Positions 35,401 through 45,091 of a DNA stretch of 64,000 nucleotides are shown in pieces; the stretch's first letter is position 1; each line of letters opens with the position of its first letter. A program made the translations under genes and the position numbers. The stretch is from Comamonadaceae bacterium ALPHA2B. GTDB taxonomy: Bacteria > Pseudomonadota > Gammaproteobacteria > Burkholderiales > Burkholderiaceae_C. The DNA lies in the NCBI GenBank assembly GCA_005503065.1, contig SCOE01000003.1, forward strand, positions 62,001-126,000, written 5' to 3'. The notes below the pieces were generated by a model. It did not search any database, had not been told where the DNA came from, and saw only the letters and a list, made by a program, of their open reading frames with translations.

Positions 35401-38400
35401 CGATGCTGTTCGGGCTCCCTCAGGGCTGGCGCCGCCGCATCGACCGGCTCGGGCACGGGCGCCTGCTCCGGCTCGACCACAGCCGGCTCGGCGGTGGATT
35501 CGGGCTCGGGCTCCAGGTCAGCCTGGGACGCCGACGGCTCGGGGCCTTCGACGACATCTCCGGCAGCTTCGGGCACCGATGCCGGCGCCTCGGCCTGCTC
35601 CGCGTCGACGCGCTCGACGGCTTCGTCGGCGATCTCCACGGCGCCGGAATCGGACTCACGTTGCGCCACGGGCGGCACAAGCTCGGGCGAGACCTGCGCG
35701 GCCTCGGCGTGGGGCTCCTCGTGCGAACGATCGGCCTTCCAGTCGGCGGGCAGCGCAAAGTCCAGCGGCGCGAGGTCGGTCTCGGACGGCGCGGCCGGCT
35801 TGGGGGCTTCCTTGACGGCGAAGAAGTCGATCGCGTCTCCGCCATCGAGTACTGCCGGCGGCGGGGCCTCGCCCACGTCCATGAACTTGGGCAGGATGTC
35901 GGTGATAGCGAAATCGTCGCCATGCAGGTGCAGGGCCTCCTCGATCTCCGCCACACCGGGATCGGGCGCCACGGCGTCTTCGGTCGGTGCAGGCGCAATG
36001 CTGAGGTCGAGGTCGAGATCCAGGCTTGGCAGTGGCGGGGCGACGGGCGGCTCGGCGGCAATCTGCCGCGCCGCCACCGCCAGCGCCGCCGCGTCGGGCA
36101 TAGCCACGGCCGCGGGCGCCGCCTCGCCGTCGCGCACGGCCTCGGCTGCCGCGCGGAAGGGGCCGGCCTGCCAGGCGTGGGGCGTACCGGCGGCGATCGC
36201 CTCGACCCACTGGGCAAAGTCGCGCAGGGCCTTGCCGGTGGCGGCCAGCAGCGCCGGGGTGGCCGGCTGCTGGTCGGCCAGCCAGGTGTTGAGCACCTGC
36301 TCGAAGGACCAGGCGGCTTCGCCGAAGTCCGTCAGCCCGACCATGCGAGAGCTGCCCTTGAGCGTGTGGAAGGCTCGGCGCAGCACCGTCAACTCGCCCA
36401 CGTCGTCGGGCTGGGCACCCAGCGCCGACACGGCCGCCAGACCGTTGTGCAGCACCTCGCGCGCTTCGTCGAGGAAGATGTTCTGGAGGTCATCCTCCTC
36501 GAGCTCGGTGACCTCGGTGTCGGGCAGCGCCTCCAGCGGCGCCGGCCCGGTGATCTTGCGCGTCCAGCTGTCCGCGGCGCGGCTGAACTCCTCCAGCGGC
36601 GACACCGGCCTGGCGGACTTCGCGGGCGCGGCCAGCGCAGCAAGCCTGGCGGCGATCTGGGCATCCACCGCCTCGACGCTGAGCACGGTGTCGGTAAGCG
36701 GCACGGGGCCCGAGGACGCGGCGGCCACGCCGTCGGCTCCCAGCCCGTGGATCGGGGTGCTGTCGTCGACCTGCCGGCCCATCAGCGGCTTGAGCTCGCC
36801 GGCCTCCGCATCGAAGACGAACAGCCGCTTGGCCAGCGCGGGCTGGTAGCCCAGCATGTCGATGAGGAAGCCCAGCGCGCCCAGGTTGTTGCCCAGGGAA
36901 TCGAAGTCGCGGCTCTCGTCGGCGCTGTCGTTGGCCGTGAGATGGTCGACGTTCTCGCGCATTCGCTGCACGGTCTGTGCCGCCTGCTCCAGGCCCAGCA
37001 CCGAGAACACGCCACGCATCTGCAGCAGCTGGCTGGGCACCGTGCGCAGCAGGCCCTTTTCCGCGGGCCGGCGGAAGAACTGGTCAAGCGATTTCTCGAG
37101 CTCGGACAGGTGCGCGCGGAGCTCGTCGACCACGGTGCCCATGGTCTGGCGGTCGCTCACCCGGCGGTAGAGCTCCTCCATCCAGGGCTCCAGCGGCTCC
37201 GACTTGCCGCCTTCGCGGGCGCGTTCGATGCGGCCAGCGAGCTGGACGGTGCGCGCAGTGAGCTGCCGGTCCTGCGGATCGAGGTCCTCGAAGGCCGCTT
37301 CCAGGTACAGCACCGAGGTCGCGACTTCCATCGCGAGTTCGGTCGACGGCGCACGGCCGGAGCGCACCGACGCGTCGACCGCATGGTGGAGCGCCTGCAC
37401 CATCGGCCCGCTGGCCGGGTGCAGCTTGGCGAGCGATTCGCCGAGCTGCGTGAAAGTGTCGGCCACCTGGCGCACGCGCGTGAGGTCGCCACCAGCCAGC
37501 GCCGACCACATCTCCTTGGCGGTTTCGATGCGCTTGCGCGCCTGGGCCAGCACGACCGGATCGAAACGGCCGAACTGCGGCGTCGCGTAGTCCACATGCT
37601 CGAGGTTGGAAACCCCCCAGGCCACGCGCACGGCGCGCAGCAGCGGCGCCTCCTCGCGCGGCGTGGGGACAGCCTGCGCACAGAAGAAGAGCAGGTCCTG
37701 GCCGAGCCGGTCGGACACCGCGGCATCGCCGCGCGCCAGCGTGGTGTATTGCAGCAGCACGCGCGAGGCTGCTCGCTTGACGTAGACGTCGGGCGGCAGC
37801 AGCGACAGCGACAGCGCCTCGAAGAAGCCGGCCGCCAGCATCCAGAAGCTGGCCACCTTGGGCTGGGGCACGCCCAGGCCGAGGCCCACGCACAGCGCGC
37901 ACAGCCGGCGCGCCGCCTGGTCGTCCCCGCTCTTGACCACCTTGAGCACGTCGCGGTCGAGGTGAGCCCGCACCGCCGGGTCGTAGACCATGGTGCGGTA
38001 CGACCCCGGGCGCGGCACCTCGGCCCACACCCACGGGTAGATCCACAGGTCGGCGGGGTGCACCCGCTCGTTGCCCACCATCTCCAGGACGTCGCGGTAC
38101 TGCGGGAACAGCGCGACAGGCGACACCGGCTTGCCCGCCAGCACCGCCTGCAGGAAGTCGGCGACCGCGAAGCCGGCATGCTCGATCTTCTGCACCGCGG
38201 CCTCGGTGCAGCGCGATGGATCGTTGATGAAGCTCTGCGCCGCGAATTCCGTTGCGCCCAGCACCATGGCCGGCGCCGGGTGCCCCACGAGCTGCAGGGC
38301 GCCCACGGCCTGGTGCAACTGCTGGCGCGCCATGCGCAGCAGGCCCGTGTCCAGTTCGGGCACCTGTCCGTGCTCGCGTGCGTAGCGGCGCAGCGATTTG

Positions 38401-38516
38401 CTCGCGCCTTCGAGCGACTTCTGGATCTCGCCGATGACCCAGGCCAGCGGCCCGAGGTCTTCCATGGCGGGCGCATTGCCCGCGACCGGGGCGGTGACAG
38501 GAGGGCGGATCGACAC
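32427..38516 (-). CDS. chpA: Hybrid chemosensory histidine kinase ChpA/PilL
   Basis: 2029-residue CheA-type kinase for type IV pilus twitching and surface sensing. Domains by position: degenerate Hpt-like/FimL-like N-terminus (1-560), Hpt with His in FHTLKGSSRM (about 717), Hpt with His in AHSLAGSSATVG (about 1112), Hpt in LHTLKGSARLAG (about 1272), a Glu/Pro-rich linker, dimerisation and HATPase (N-box NCVAHGIED near 1600, GRGIGMDV near 1692), CheW-like domain (about 1715-1860), and a C-terminal receiver (VLVVDDS near 1909, acceptor Asp in LSDIEMPRMDGF near 1953). It is the last gene of the rubredoxin-pilGHIJ-chpA series. No pilK or chpB adaptation enzymes are in the window. Confidence 0.93.
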   Translation of the reverse strand: MSIRPPVTAPVAGNAPAMEDLGPLAWVIGEIQKSLEGASKSLRRYAREHGQVPELDTGLLRMARQQLHQAVGALQLVGHPAPAMVLGATEFAAQSFINDPSRCTEAAVQKIEHAGFAVADFLQAVLAGKPVSPVALFPQYRDVLEMVGNERVHPADLWIYPWVWAEVPRPGSYRTMVYDPAVRAHLDRDVLKVVKSGDDQAARRLCALCVGLGLGVPQPKVASFWMLAAGFFEALSLSLLPPDVYVKRAASRVLLQYTTLARGDAAVSDRLGQDLLFFCAQAVPTPREEAPLLRAVRVAWGVSNLEHVDYATPQFGRFDPVVLAQARKRIETAKEMWSALAGGDLTRVRQVADTFTQLGESLAKLHPASGPMVQALHHAVDASVRSGRAPSTELAMEVATSVLYLEAAFEDLDPQDRQLTARTVQLAGRIERAREGGKSEPLEPWMEELYRRVSDRQTMGTVVDELRAHLSELEKSLDQFFRRPAEKGLLRTVPSQLLQMRGVFSVLGLEQAAQTVQRMRENVDHLTANDSADESRDFDSLGNNLGALGFLIDMLGYQPALAKRLFVFDAEAGELKPLMGRQVDDSTPIHGLGADGVAAASSGPVPLTDTVLSVEAVDAQIAARLAALAAPAKSARPVSPLEEFSRAADSWTRKITGPAPLEALPDTEVTELEEDDLQNIFLDEAREVLHNGLAAVSALGAQPDDVGELTVLRRAFHTLKGSSRMVGLTDFGEAAWSFEQVLNTWLADQQPATPALLAATGKALRDFAQWVEAIAAGTPHAWQAGPFRAAAEAVRDGEAAPAAVAMPDAAALAVAARQIAAEPPVAPPLPSLDLDLDLSIAPAPTEDAVAPDPGVAEIEEALHLHGDDFAITDILPKFMDVGEAPPPAVLDGGDAIDFFAVKEAPKPAAPSETDLAPLDFALPADWKADRSHEEPHAEAAQVSPELVPPVAQRESDSGAVEIADEAVERVDAEQAEAPASVPEAAGDVVEGPEPSASQADLEPEPESTAEPAVVEPEQAPVPEPVDAAAPALREPEQHREPLTEPVAAAEPESHAGAEEQVKVIGPLRIGLALYNVYLNEADEWSRQLANDVGEWALQPHERIPDATIGLAHSLAGSSATVGFQGLSGMARLLEAAMQHLHNLGPGTTEQGAVLVDAADELRRLLHQFAAGFLKEPSAEVLESLRALASVQPPTPATVPEPVRAVEAPTVSVPDVVLEDSDDAIDLTDAVDPDLFPVFEEEAAELLPQLGSALRAWAQRPDDAAQRSAALRTLHTLKGSARLAGAMRLGERAHRMESAIEAIAVDAGERPAIEALIGRFDTMQATFDALRAADSAGQAELAQRAAAAVAAAPAAPAVVIDAVVAPAAVPAAEPDADVAQEPAAETPAAPLARPALLVPSQARAGSGQTVRIRTHLLDRLVAQAGEVIITRSRLEAEIGQLRSSLVDLTGNLDRLRQQLRDIEVQAESQMQSRLAQAKDTQQSFDPLEFDRFTRVQELTRMMAESVNDVATVQRTLQKTVQATEDDLSAQARQTRELQRGLLRTRMVEFEGISERLYRVVRQASKDTGKQVRLDITGGTIEMDRGVLDRMTPAFEHLLRNCVAHGIEDAEVRERAGKDPAGLITIDLRHEGNDVSVSFRDDGAGLPRDRILQRALALGLVEQGQVLSDDEVAELIFKPGFSTATQVSELAGRGIGMDVVRSEVAALGGRIETHSAPTQGTEFRLVLPLTTAVTHVVMLRAGETSIGVPSNLVELVQRTSATDLEKAYLEQHHPFGGEQVPFYWAGALLQSSSRSDRAPGRTNTVVVVRSAAQRVALHVDEVLGNQEVVVKNLGPQLARVPGMAGISVLASGAVALIYNPVALAALHGAQALQMQAAGGVAAPARATSGGPAEPAQAVVAAPSQIPLVLVVDDSITVRRVTQRLLQREGYRVALAADGLQALERLQQERPSVVLSDIEMPRMDGFDLARNIRADASLEGLPIVMITSRIAEKHREHAKQLGVDHYLGKPYSEDELLRLVRQFTATEAAVEA

Positions 38517-38537
38517 GTTGGGACTCGGCGGGCGTTC

Positions 38538-40886
38538 TTAGGCGATCTTGAACCGCGACACGGACTGGCGCAATTCCTCGGCCATGTGCGAGAGCTCGCG
38601 CACCTGCTTGGCGGTCGCACGCGTGCCCTCGCCGGTCTGTTCGGTCACGGCGAAGATGTGCTGGATGTTGGCCGCGACCACGTTGGCCGACTCGGCCTCG
38701 CGGGACGCGGATTGCGAAATCTGCTCGATCAGCTCGGCCAGTCGGCGCGACACGCGGTCGATCTCGGACAGCGCCGTACCGGCGTTGTCGGACAGCTTGG
38801 CCCCCTCGACCACACCCTGGGTCGAACGCTCCATGGCGCCCACCGCATCCTGCGTGTCGGTCTGAATGGCCTTCACCAGCGCCGAGATCTGGCGCGTGGC
38901 GTCTGCCGAACGTTCAGCCAGCCGCTGCACTTCTTCTGCCACCACCGAGAAGCCGCGGCCGGCTTCACCCGCGGACGCGGCCTGGATGGCGGCGTTCAGG
39001 GCCAGCACGTTGGTCTGCTCGGTAATGTCCGAGATCAGTTCGGTGATTTCGCCGATCTCCTGCGAGGATTCGCCCAGGCGCTTGATGCGCTTGGAGGTTT
39101 CCTGGATCTGGTCGCGGATGGAGTTCATGCCGCCGATGGCGTTCTGCACCGCCTGCAGGCCCGACTCGGCGGCCTGCAGCGACTGGCGCGCCACCGAGGC
39201 CGATTCCTGCGCCTGGGAAGACACGCCGTTGATGCGTTCGGCCATCGTCAGCACCGACTGGCCGGTTTCGCGGATCTCGCGCAGCTGCTCGGTCGAGGCG
39301 GCCAGCAGCTCGGTCGAGGTGCTTTCCACCTGAGAGGTGGTGTGCGCCACGCGGGTGGCCGTGTTCTGCACGTTGCCCACCAGCAGGCGCAGTTCCTCCA
39401 CCGTGTAGTTCACGGAGTCGGCGATGGCGCCGGTGATGTCTTCGGTCACCGTCGCTTCGTGCGTCAGGTCACCTTCGGCCACCGTCTGCAACTCGTTCAT
39501 CAGGCGAAGAATGGCGGCCTGGTTGGCCGTGTTGATGCGGTTGGCCTCCTCGCTCGCGCGCTCCGCTTCGAGCCGCTCCTGCTCGGCAGCCGCCGCCCGA
39601 GCGCGGCCTTCGCGGACCTGCACGAGGCCGATCGCGGCGGCCAGGCCGAGTGCGGCAAGCGACAGCAGCACCAGCAGGGCCAGGGTGCCGGCGCCCAGGC
39701 CGGTGCGCTCGGACAGCTGGGTCTGCAGCTCGCCCAGCGACACACGCAGCGGCTCGCTGTCGGCCAGGATGGTGGCCTGCGCCTCGCGCGCCGCCACCAG
39801 GCCCTGCAGGTTGCCCAGGATGGCGCCGGCCTGCGTGCGGGTCTGTTCATAGGTCTTGAGGATCGCGTCGAGCTGCTCGCGGGTCTGCGCATCGCGCGTG
39901 CCCGGCAGACGCTGCTGCGAATTGCCGTCCAGCAGGCCCTTGGCGATTTCCTGGAAGCTGTTGAGGTCCTTGCCGAGCAGGAACACGGCGTCGGGACTCA
40001 CGCCTTCGACGGTGAGGAATTCGTTCGCCGACTTGCCGATGCGCTGCGTGAGCATCACGAGCTGGCCGGCTGCGGAAATCTCCGGCACCGAGGCGTTCTG
40101 CTGCATCTTGAGCGAAGCGATGGTCTCGGTCATCTCCAGCAGCTCGGACGACTGGCGGTTGATGGTCCGCAGCGCCGTGCCCACCTGCGTCAGGATCTGC
40201 TTCTGGGCCAGCACGACCTTGGCGCTGGCATCCGCACGCTTGACCAGCGGCACGATCTTCTCGAGATCGGCCTCGTACTGCGCGCCCACGCGCTCCAGCT
40301 GCAGCGATTCATCGCCGGTGGCCAGACCGTTGACCCGGCGCGTGAGGTCGTCCGCGCTGTCCTTGACTTCGTCGAAGGCAGGGGCGCTGCCCACGAGCGC
40401 CTGAGAGACCGACTTGGCCAGACGCTGCGACTGCATCAGCGACTGACCGGTGGCGGCCACCTGCTGGGCCAGGCGCTCGGAGCGCAGGATGGCGGAGCCG
40501 GCCACCAGCAGCAGCAGCAGCACGGCGACCGCCAGCAGCACGGCTAGCAGGCGCTGCTGCCGGGCCGGCGTGGCGGGCTTGTCGGCGGAAGCGGGCTCGG
40601 CGGCGGCCGAAGCAGCGGCGACCGCGGGAGCGACCGGCGGCATCTCGGCCGGCTCGTCGGGATGCCGGCTGGGAACGAAGTCCGTCGGCACCTCGAAGGC
40701 CGCGGCGGCGGGTGCAGGCTCGGCAGCGGTCGGCGTTTCGCGCGGGATGTAGACGGTGCGCTCCTCGGGGGGCTGCACCGTCTCGGCGTTGTCGAGCACC
40801 AGTGCAGCGGTACTGTCCACGCGCACGGTCACGCTGTCATCGCGGGCGGGCAGCAGCTTCTTGAACTTGTCGGCGATCGAGTTCAC
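38538..40886 (-). CDS. pilJ: PilJ, type IV pilus methyl-accepting chemotaxis protein
   Basis: 782 residues from a GTG at 40886 ([22 protein letters not shown] upstream). A long cytoplasmic N-terminus (about 1-110, Pro/Ala-rich) is unusual for PilJ; then a membrane helix ([23 protein letters not shown]), a PilJ-type periplasmic helical sensor, a second helix (about 400-425) and a cytoplasmic signalling hairpin with tip [24 protein letters not shown]. PilJ senses pilus or surface signals and controls ChpA. The gene order with pilG, pilH, pilI upstream and chpA downstream is canonical. Confidence 0.93.
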   Translation of the reverse strand: MNSIADKFKKLLPARDDSVTVRVDSTAALVLDNAETVQPPEERTVYIPRETPTAAEPAPAAAAFEVPTDFVPSRHPDEPAEMPPVAPAVAAASAAAEPASADKPATPARQQRLLAVLLAVAVLLLLLVAGSAILRSERLAQQVAATGQSLMQSQRLAKSVSQALVGSAPAFDEVKDSADDLTRRVNGLATGDESLQLERVGAQYEADLEKIVPLVKRADASAKVVLAQKQILTQVGTALRTINRQSSELLEMTETIASLKMQQNASVPEISAAGQLVMLTQRIGKSANEFLTVEGVSPDAVFLLGKDLNSFQEIAKGLLDGNSQQRLPGTRDAQTREQLDAILKTYEQTRTQAGAILGNLQGLVAAREAQATILADSEPLRVSLGELQTQLSERTGLGAGTLALLVLLSLAALGLAAAIGLVQVREGRARAAAAEQERLEAERASEEANRINTANQAAILRLMNELQTVAEGDLTHEATVTEDITGAIADSVNYTVEELRLLVGNVQNTATRVAHTTSQVESTSTELLAASTEQLREIRETGQSVLTMAERINGVSSQAQESASVARQSLQAAESGLQAVQNAIGGMNSIRDQIQETSKRIKRLGESSQEIGEITELISDITEQTNVLALNAAIQAASAGEAGRGFSVVAEEVQRLAERSADATRQISALVKAIQTDTQDAVGAMERSTQGVVEGAKLSDNAGTALSEIDRVSRRLAELIEQISQSASREAESANVVAANIQHIFAVTEQTGEGTRATAKQVRELSHMAEELRQSVSRFKIA

Positions 40887-40920
40887 GGTCGGTCCTTCGG
40901 GATGGATGCGGGGCGCCGGC

Positions 40921-41454
40921 TCAGGCGCCAATGCTCAGGAATTCGGGTTGCTGCGACAGCGCCTGGAGGTTGATCTCCTGCCAGCGCTGGCCTGCGGCGT
41001 CGATGTAGGCGTGGCCCTGCCAGGCGGGCGCGTCGGCCGCGGGCGCCTGCGAGCTCTTGAAGGCCTCGATGCCGCGCAGGCCGACCAGCCGGTCGATCAG
41101 CAGGGCGCAATTGACGTCCAGCGCGTCGTTCAGCGCGACCAGGCGCGACTGCGCGCGCGCCGATTCGGTATTGGCCGGGGCCGCGCGCTCGCCGCTGGCG
41201 AAGGCCGACAACTGCACCACGCCGTAGAGGCCTCCGCGCAGGTTGGCCACGCCGAGGAACCACGGCAGGGTGTAGGGCACGGGCTGCGGCGCAGTCCAGG
41301 GAAAGATCTCGCCGGCCTGGCCCAGGGGAAACAGGTACCTGGCCTCGCCCGCCTCGATGGCGAGCCAGGAGGCCGACACCCCGGACGTACGGGCAGCCTG
41401 CAGGCGGCCCGCGAGCCTGGACTGGAATTCGCGGAGGGCTTCGCGGGTGGCCAT
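40921..41454 (-). CDS. pilI: PilI, CheW-like adaptor
   Basis: 177 residues with the CheW fold: [38 protein letters not shown] (the conserved NxRG-like loop) and [15 protein letters not shown]. It couples PilJ to the ChpA kinase. It lies between pilH and pilJ; the pilJ GTG is 34 bp after its stop. Confidence 0.93.
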   Translation of the reverse strand: MATREALREFQSRLAGRLQAARTSGVSASWLAIEAGEARYLFPLGQAGEIFPWTAPQPVPYTLPWFLGVANLRGGLYGVVQLSAFASGERAAPANTESARAQSRLVALNDALDVNCALLIDRLVGLRGIEAFKSSQAPAADAPAWQGHAYIDAAGQRWQEINLQALSQQPEFLSIGA

Positions 41455-41473
41455 GGACGCGTCGCGCGGGCGC

Positions 41474-41839
41474 TCAGTTCAGCGCCTGGATCTTGGCCAG
41501 CAGTTCGGCCGCCTGCACGGGCTTGACGATGTAGTCGCGCGCGCCCTGCCGCATGCCCCAGACGCGGTCGGTCTCCTGGTTCTTGCTGGTGCACAGAATG
41601 ATCGGCACCTGCGCGAACTCGGGGCTGCGCGCCAGCGCGCGCGTGAGCTGGAAGCCGTTCTGTCCCGGCATCACCACGTCCATCAGGATGAGGTCGGGGC
41701 GGTCGGCCTCGAGCCGGCGCATCGCGTCGTCCGCGTTTTCGGCCGTCTGCACGGCAAAGCCGTTCTTCTGCAGCAGATCGGTGAGGAACATCAGTTCCGT
41801 CTTCGAGTCATCGACGACGAGCACTTTGCGGATGGTCAT
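41474..41839 (-). CDS. pilH: PilH, single-domain response regulator
   Basis: 121-residue receiver domain: acidic pocket VVDDSKTE (about 8-15), acceptor Asp in LILMDVVMPGQNGF (about 56), switch Thr/Ser in ILCTSK and Lys in YIVKPV. It has no output domain. In the Pil-Chp system PilH acts as phosphate sink and pilus-retraction regulator. Its ATG directly abuts the pilG TAA (TAAATG on the minus strand), implying coupled translation. Confidence 0.93.
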   Translation of the reverse strand: MTIRKVLVVDDSKTELMFLTDLLQKNGFAVQTAENADDAMRRLEADRPDLILMDVVMPGQNGFQLTRALARSPEFAQVPIILCTSKNQETDRVWGMRQGARDYIVKPVQAAELLAKIQALN

Positions 41840-42235
41840 TTAGGCTTCCTGTTGGACAGCGCCGAACTGCTGCACGGCATGGAGCAGCTGTTCCTTGGTG
41901 AAGGGCTTGGTGAGGTAGTCCTGCGAGCCGACCATGCGGCCGCGGGCCTTGTCGAACACGCCGTCCTTGGACGACAGCATGACGACGGGGACGTGGGTGA
42001 AGTGCGCGTTGCGCTTGATGATGGCGCAGGTCTGGTAGCCATCGAGCCGCGGCATCAGGATGTCGCAGAAGATGAGATGGGGCTTGTGGTCGTTGACCTT
42101 GGAAAGCGCGTCGTAGCCGTCCTCGGCCAGCAGCACCTCGTGCCCGCCCTGCTTCAGGAAAATCTCGGCACTGCGCCGGATGGTGTTGCTGTCATCGATG
42201 ACCAGCACCTTGAAACCTGACCCGTTCGTGCTCAT
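41840..42235 (-). CDS. pilG: PilG, single-domain response regulator
   Basis: 131-residue receiver domain: VIDDSNTIRRS, acceptor Asp in LIFCDILMPRLDGY, VVMLSSKDGVFDK and YLTKPF. In the Pil-Chp pathway PilG is phosphorylated by ChpA and promotes pilus extension and cAMP synthesis. It precedes pilH with no gap and follows rubredoxin by 80 bp. Confidence 0.93.
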   Translation of the reverse strand: MSTNGSGFKVLVIDDSNTIRRSAEIFLKQGGHEVLLAEDGYDALSKVNDHKPHLIFCDILMPRLDGYQTCAIIKRNAHFTHVPVVMLSSKDGVFDKARGRMVGSQDYLTKPFTKEQLLHAVQQFGAVQQEA

Positions 42236-42315
42236 GGCACCAACTCCTCATCCATCACCACCTGGCGGGCCGTCGCGCCAACACGGCGCGCGAGGCCCGG
42301 CCTTGTGCCATGCTG

Positions 42316-42486
42316 TCAGATCTCGACCATCTCGAAGTCTTCCTTGCGCGCACCGCACTCGGGGCAGGTCCAGTTCATGGGCACCTGATCCCAAGGGGTT
42401 CCGGGCGCAATACCATCCTCCGGCACGCCTGCCGCTTCGTCGTAGATCCACCCGCAAATCAGGCACATCCAGGTTTTCGTGTTCAT
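42316..42486 (-). CDS. Rubredoxin
   Basis: 56-residue rubredoxin. The two iron-binding knuckles are [10 protein letters not shown] (CxxCG, Cys9 and Cys12) and [16 protein letters not shown], with the conserved aromatic residues WIYDEAAG and PWDQVP. It is a one-electron carrier, classically for alkane or reactive-oxygen chemistry. It sits directly upstream of pilG, an order I recall from other betaproteobacteria. It is divergent from thiD. Confidence 0.95.
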   Translation of the reverse strand: MNTKTWMCLICGWIYDEAAGVPEDGIAPGTPWDQVPMNWTCPECGARKEDFEMVEI

Positions 42487-42596
42487 CGCAGCTTACGAGC
42501 CTTGTACATAGAATGCAACGATTGTATCCAGACGTCTCAAGCAATCTCGCCCGGGACGTCTCAGAAACGCCACCATCCGGGGTTCATCCAGGCCGA

Positions 42597-43559
42597 ATGA
42601 ATACGCACTTACTACCGCCCGAGGACCCGCCGGAGGCGGACGATGTTAACGGGGCGCCGGACGAGGATCCCACGGCCGGCACCGACGACGACGGCCGACC
42701 GCCCTGCGTGCTGGTATTCAACGCCAGCGATCCGAGCGGAGCCGGCGGGCTGGGGGCCGATGCCCTGGCGATCTCATCGGTGGGCGCCCACATGCTCGGC
42801 GTGGTGACGGGGGCCTACGCCCGCGACACGGCCGAAGTCTTCGATCACTTCGCCTTCGACGAGGAGCATGTCGCCGAGCAGGCGCGCGCCATCCTGGAGG
42901 ACGTGCCGGCCCAGGTCATCAAGGTCGGCTTCGCCGGCTCGCCCGACAACCTGAGCCGCATCGCCGAAACCGCCTCCGACTACCCGGAGGTGCCCGTGGT
43001 GGCTTATATGCCCAACCTGTCCTGGTGGAACGACCAGGACATCGAGAGCTACCTCGACGCCTTCCAGGAACTGGTGCTGCCGCAGACCGCCGTGCTGGTG
43101 GGCAACCACAGCACGCTGTGGCGCTGGCTGCTGCCCGACTGGTCGGGCGACAAGCCGCCCGGGCCGCGCGACATCGCCAAGGCGGCCGGCGAGCTGGGCG
43201 TGCCCTACACGCTCGTCACCGGCATCGTCCGGCCCGACCCCTTCATCGACAACGTGCTGGCGTCGCCGCAGGCCGTGCTCACCAGCGAGAAATACGAACG
43301 GCTGGAGGCCGTCTTCGCCGGCGCCGGCGAGACGCTGTCGGCTGCGCTGGCCGCGCTGCTGGCCACCGGCGCGGACCTCACGGCCGCCACGACCGAGGCG
43401 CTCGCGTACATGGACCGCTGCCTCGACGCCGGCTTTCGCCCCGGCATGGGCCACGTGCTGCCCGACCGTCTCTTCTGGGCCCAGCCCGAGGACGAGGGTG
43501 ACGACGAAGGCCCGGCAGACACCGACTTCGCCCTGCCGGCCCACGACACCCGCCATTGA
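42597..43559 (+). CDS. thiD: Hydroxymethylpyrimidine/phosphomethylpyrimidine kinase (ThiD-like)
   Basis: 320 residues. The ribokinase-fold N-terminus [35 protein letters not shown] corresponds to ThiD's substrate-binding start, and [16 protein letters not shown] lies near the C-terminus. It phosphorylates HMP and HMP-P in thiamine synthesis. It departs from typical ThiD in carrying an acidic 35-residue N-terminal extension and an acidic tail, and several ThiD motifs are loose; catalytic activity is therefore likely but not certain. hemL follows 50 bp downstream. Confidence 0.78.
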   Translation: MNTHLLPPEDPPEADDVNGAPDEDPTAGTDDDGRPPCVLVFNASDPSGAGGLGADALAISSVGAHMLGVVTGAYARDTAEVFDHFAFDEEHVAEQARAILEDVPAQVIKVGFAGSPDNLSRIAETASDYPEVPVVAYMPNLSWWNDQDIESYLDAFQELVLPQTAVLVGNHSTLWRWLLPDWSGDKPPGPRDIAKAAGELGVPYTLVTGIVRPDPFIDNVLASPQAVLTSEKYERLEAVFAGAGETLSAALAALLATGADLTAATTEALAYMDRCLDAGFRPGMGHVLPDRLFWAQPEDEGDDEGPADTDFALPAHDTRH

Positions 43560-43609
43560 TCCCGGTGGCCGGCGACCGCCGCCGGCCGCCCGCCTCCTTC
43601 CAGCCTCCG

Positions 43610-44905
43610 ATGACTTCCACCGACGCCAACCTCCAGCTCTTCGACCGCGCACGCGCCGTCATTCCCGGCGGGGTGAACTCGCCCGTGCGCGCCTTCAAGG
43701 CCGTGGGCGGCACGCCGCGTTTCATCGCCCGCGCCCAGGGCGCCCACATGTGGGACGCGGCCGGCCGGCGCTACATCGACTACATCGGCTCCTGGGGGCC
43801 GATGATCCTGGGCCACGGCCACCCGGCCGTGATCGACGCCGTGCAGCGCGCCGTGACCGAGGGGCTGTCCTTCGGCGCCCCGACCGAGCGCGAGATCGAG
43901 CTGGCCGAGGCCATCCTGGCGCTCGTGCCCTCGATGGAGATGGTGCGCCTGGTCAGCTCCGGCACCGAGGCCGCGATGAGCGCCCTGCGCCTGGCGCGCG
44001 GTGCCACCGGCCGCAAGCACATCGTCAAGTTCGAGGGCTGCTACCACGGCCATGCCGACGCCCTGCTGGTCAGGGCCGGCTCGGGGCTGGCCACCTTCGG
44101 CAACCCGACCTCCGCCGGCGTTCCGGCCGAGGTGGTGCAGCACACCCTCGTGCTCGAATACAACAACCTGCAGCAGCTGGAAGAGGCTTTCGCGCTGCAC
44201 GGCCACGACATCGCCTGCCTGATGATCGAGGCCATCGCCGGCAACATGAACTTCGTGCGCGCCACGCCCGAGTTCGCGCGCCGTTGCCGCGAACTGTGCA
44301 CGCAGCACGGCGCGCTGCTGGTGTTCGACGAGGTGATGACCGGCTTCCGGGTCGGCCTCCACGGCGCGCAGGGCGTGCTGGGCATCACGCCCGACCTCAC
44401 CGTGCTGGGCAAGGTCATCGGCGGCGGCATGCCGCTGGCGGCCTTCGGCGGGCCGCGCGCGATCATGGAGCAGCTCGCGCCGATGGGACCCGTGTACCAG
44501 GCCGGCACGCTCTCGGGCAACCCCGTGGCCACGGCCTGCGGCCTCGCGACGCTGAAGGAGATCGCCAAGCCCGGGTTCTACGAGGCGCTGGCCACGCGGA
44601 CCCGCAGGCTGGTCGAAGGCCTCAAGGCTGCGGCAACCGCCGAAGGCGTGCCCTTCAGCGCCGATTGCGAAGGCGGCATGTTCGGCTTCTTCCTCCTGCC
44701 CGAACTGCCGCAGAACTACACGGCCGTCATGAAGAGCGACAACGCGCGCTTCAACGCCCTTTTCCATGGCCTGCTCGACCGCGGCGTGTACATCGCCCCC
44801 GCGCTCTACGAAGCGGGCTTCGTCAGCAGCGCCCACACCGACGCCGACATCGACGCCACCGTCGCAGCCGCGCGCGAGATCTTCAAAACGCTACAAAAAC
44901 AATAG
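43610..44905 (+). CDS. hemL: Glutamate-1-semialdehyde 2,1-aminomutase
   Basis: 431-residue PLP enzyme that forms 5-aminolevulinate for heme. [16 protein letters not shown], the DEVMTGFR block and the Schiff-base Lys in [10 protein letters not shown] (about 264) are present. The start is the ATG giving [21 protein letters not shown]. The C-terminal LQKQ and the TAG stop derive from a type-A repeat, as in phrB. Confidence 0.95.
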   Translation: MTSTDANLQLFDRARAVIPGGVNSPVRAFKAVGGTPRFIARAQGAHMWDAAGRRYIDYIGSWGPMILGHGHPAVIDAVQRAVTEGLSFGAPTEREIELAEAILALVPSMEMVRLVSSGTEAAMSALRLARGATGRKHIVKFEGCYHGHADALLVRAGSGLATFGNPTSAGVPAEVVQHTLVLEYNNLQQLEEAFALHGHDIACLMIEAIAGNMNFVRATPEFARRCRELCTQHGALLVFDEVMTGFRVGLHGAQGVLGITPDLTVLGKVIGGGMPLAAFGGPRAIMEQLAPMGPVYQAGTLSGNPVATACGLATLKEIAKPGFYEALATRTRRLVEGLKAAATAEGVPFSADCEGGMFGFFLLPELPQNYTAVMKSDNARFNALFHGLLDRGVYIAPALYEAGFVSSAHTDADIDATVAAAREIFKTLQKQ

Positions 44906-44949
44906 CTGCCCGCGCCCGTCCCATGGGCGCCGCAGCCGTTTTTTCCTCA
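44890..44949 (+). repeat. Type-A repeat copy 6, overlapping the hemL 3' end
   Basis: GCTACAAAAACAATAGC, CGCCCGTCCCATGGGCG hairpin and GCAGCCGTTTTTTCCTC tail. The stem plus T-run makes a good terminator for hemL; the ATAGC arm supplies its stop codon. Confidence 0.75.
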
Positions 44950-44968
44950 AGGAAACCGGCACAGCGCG

Positions 44969-45091
44969 AAAAGTTCGCCGAGCGGCGTAGCGAGCGGCGT
45001 CAGGTCGCGCCGAGGACCGGAGCCGTACACCCGTACGGCGAGGACCGCAGGTGCGAGATGGCGCCGCGCAGTAGCCGAGCGGCGAACTTTT
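44969..45091. repeat. Palindromic repeat with perfect 12-bp ends
   Basis: AAAAGTTCGCCG (44969-44980) and CGGCGAACTTTT (45080-45091) are exact inverted ends of a 123-bp GC-rich element whose centre CCGTACACCCGTACGG is itself palindromic and flanked by two GAGGACCG copies. I recognise it as a dispersed Comamonadaceae repeat. Its right end overlaps the purH stop codon (45091-45093). Confidence 0.7.

Noticed and set aside
31845-40547. A 2900-codon open frame on the plus strand opposite chpA and pilJ
   Set aside because: It is low-complexity Arg/His/Leu/Gly sequence without motifs, an antisense shadow caused by high GC. The opposite strand encodes well-recognised ChpA, PilJ and phrB lies in another frame.
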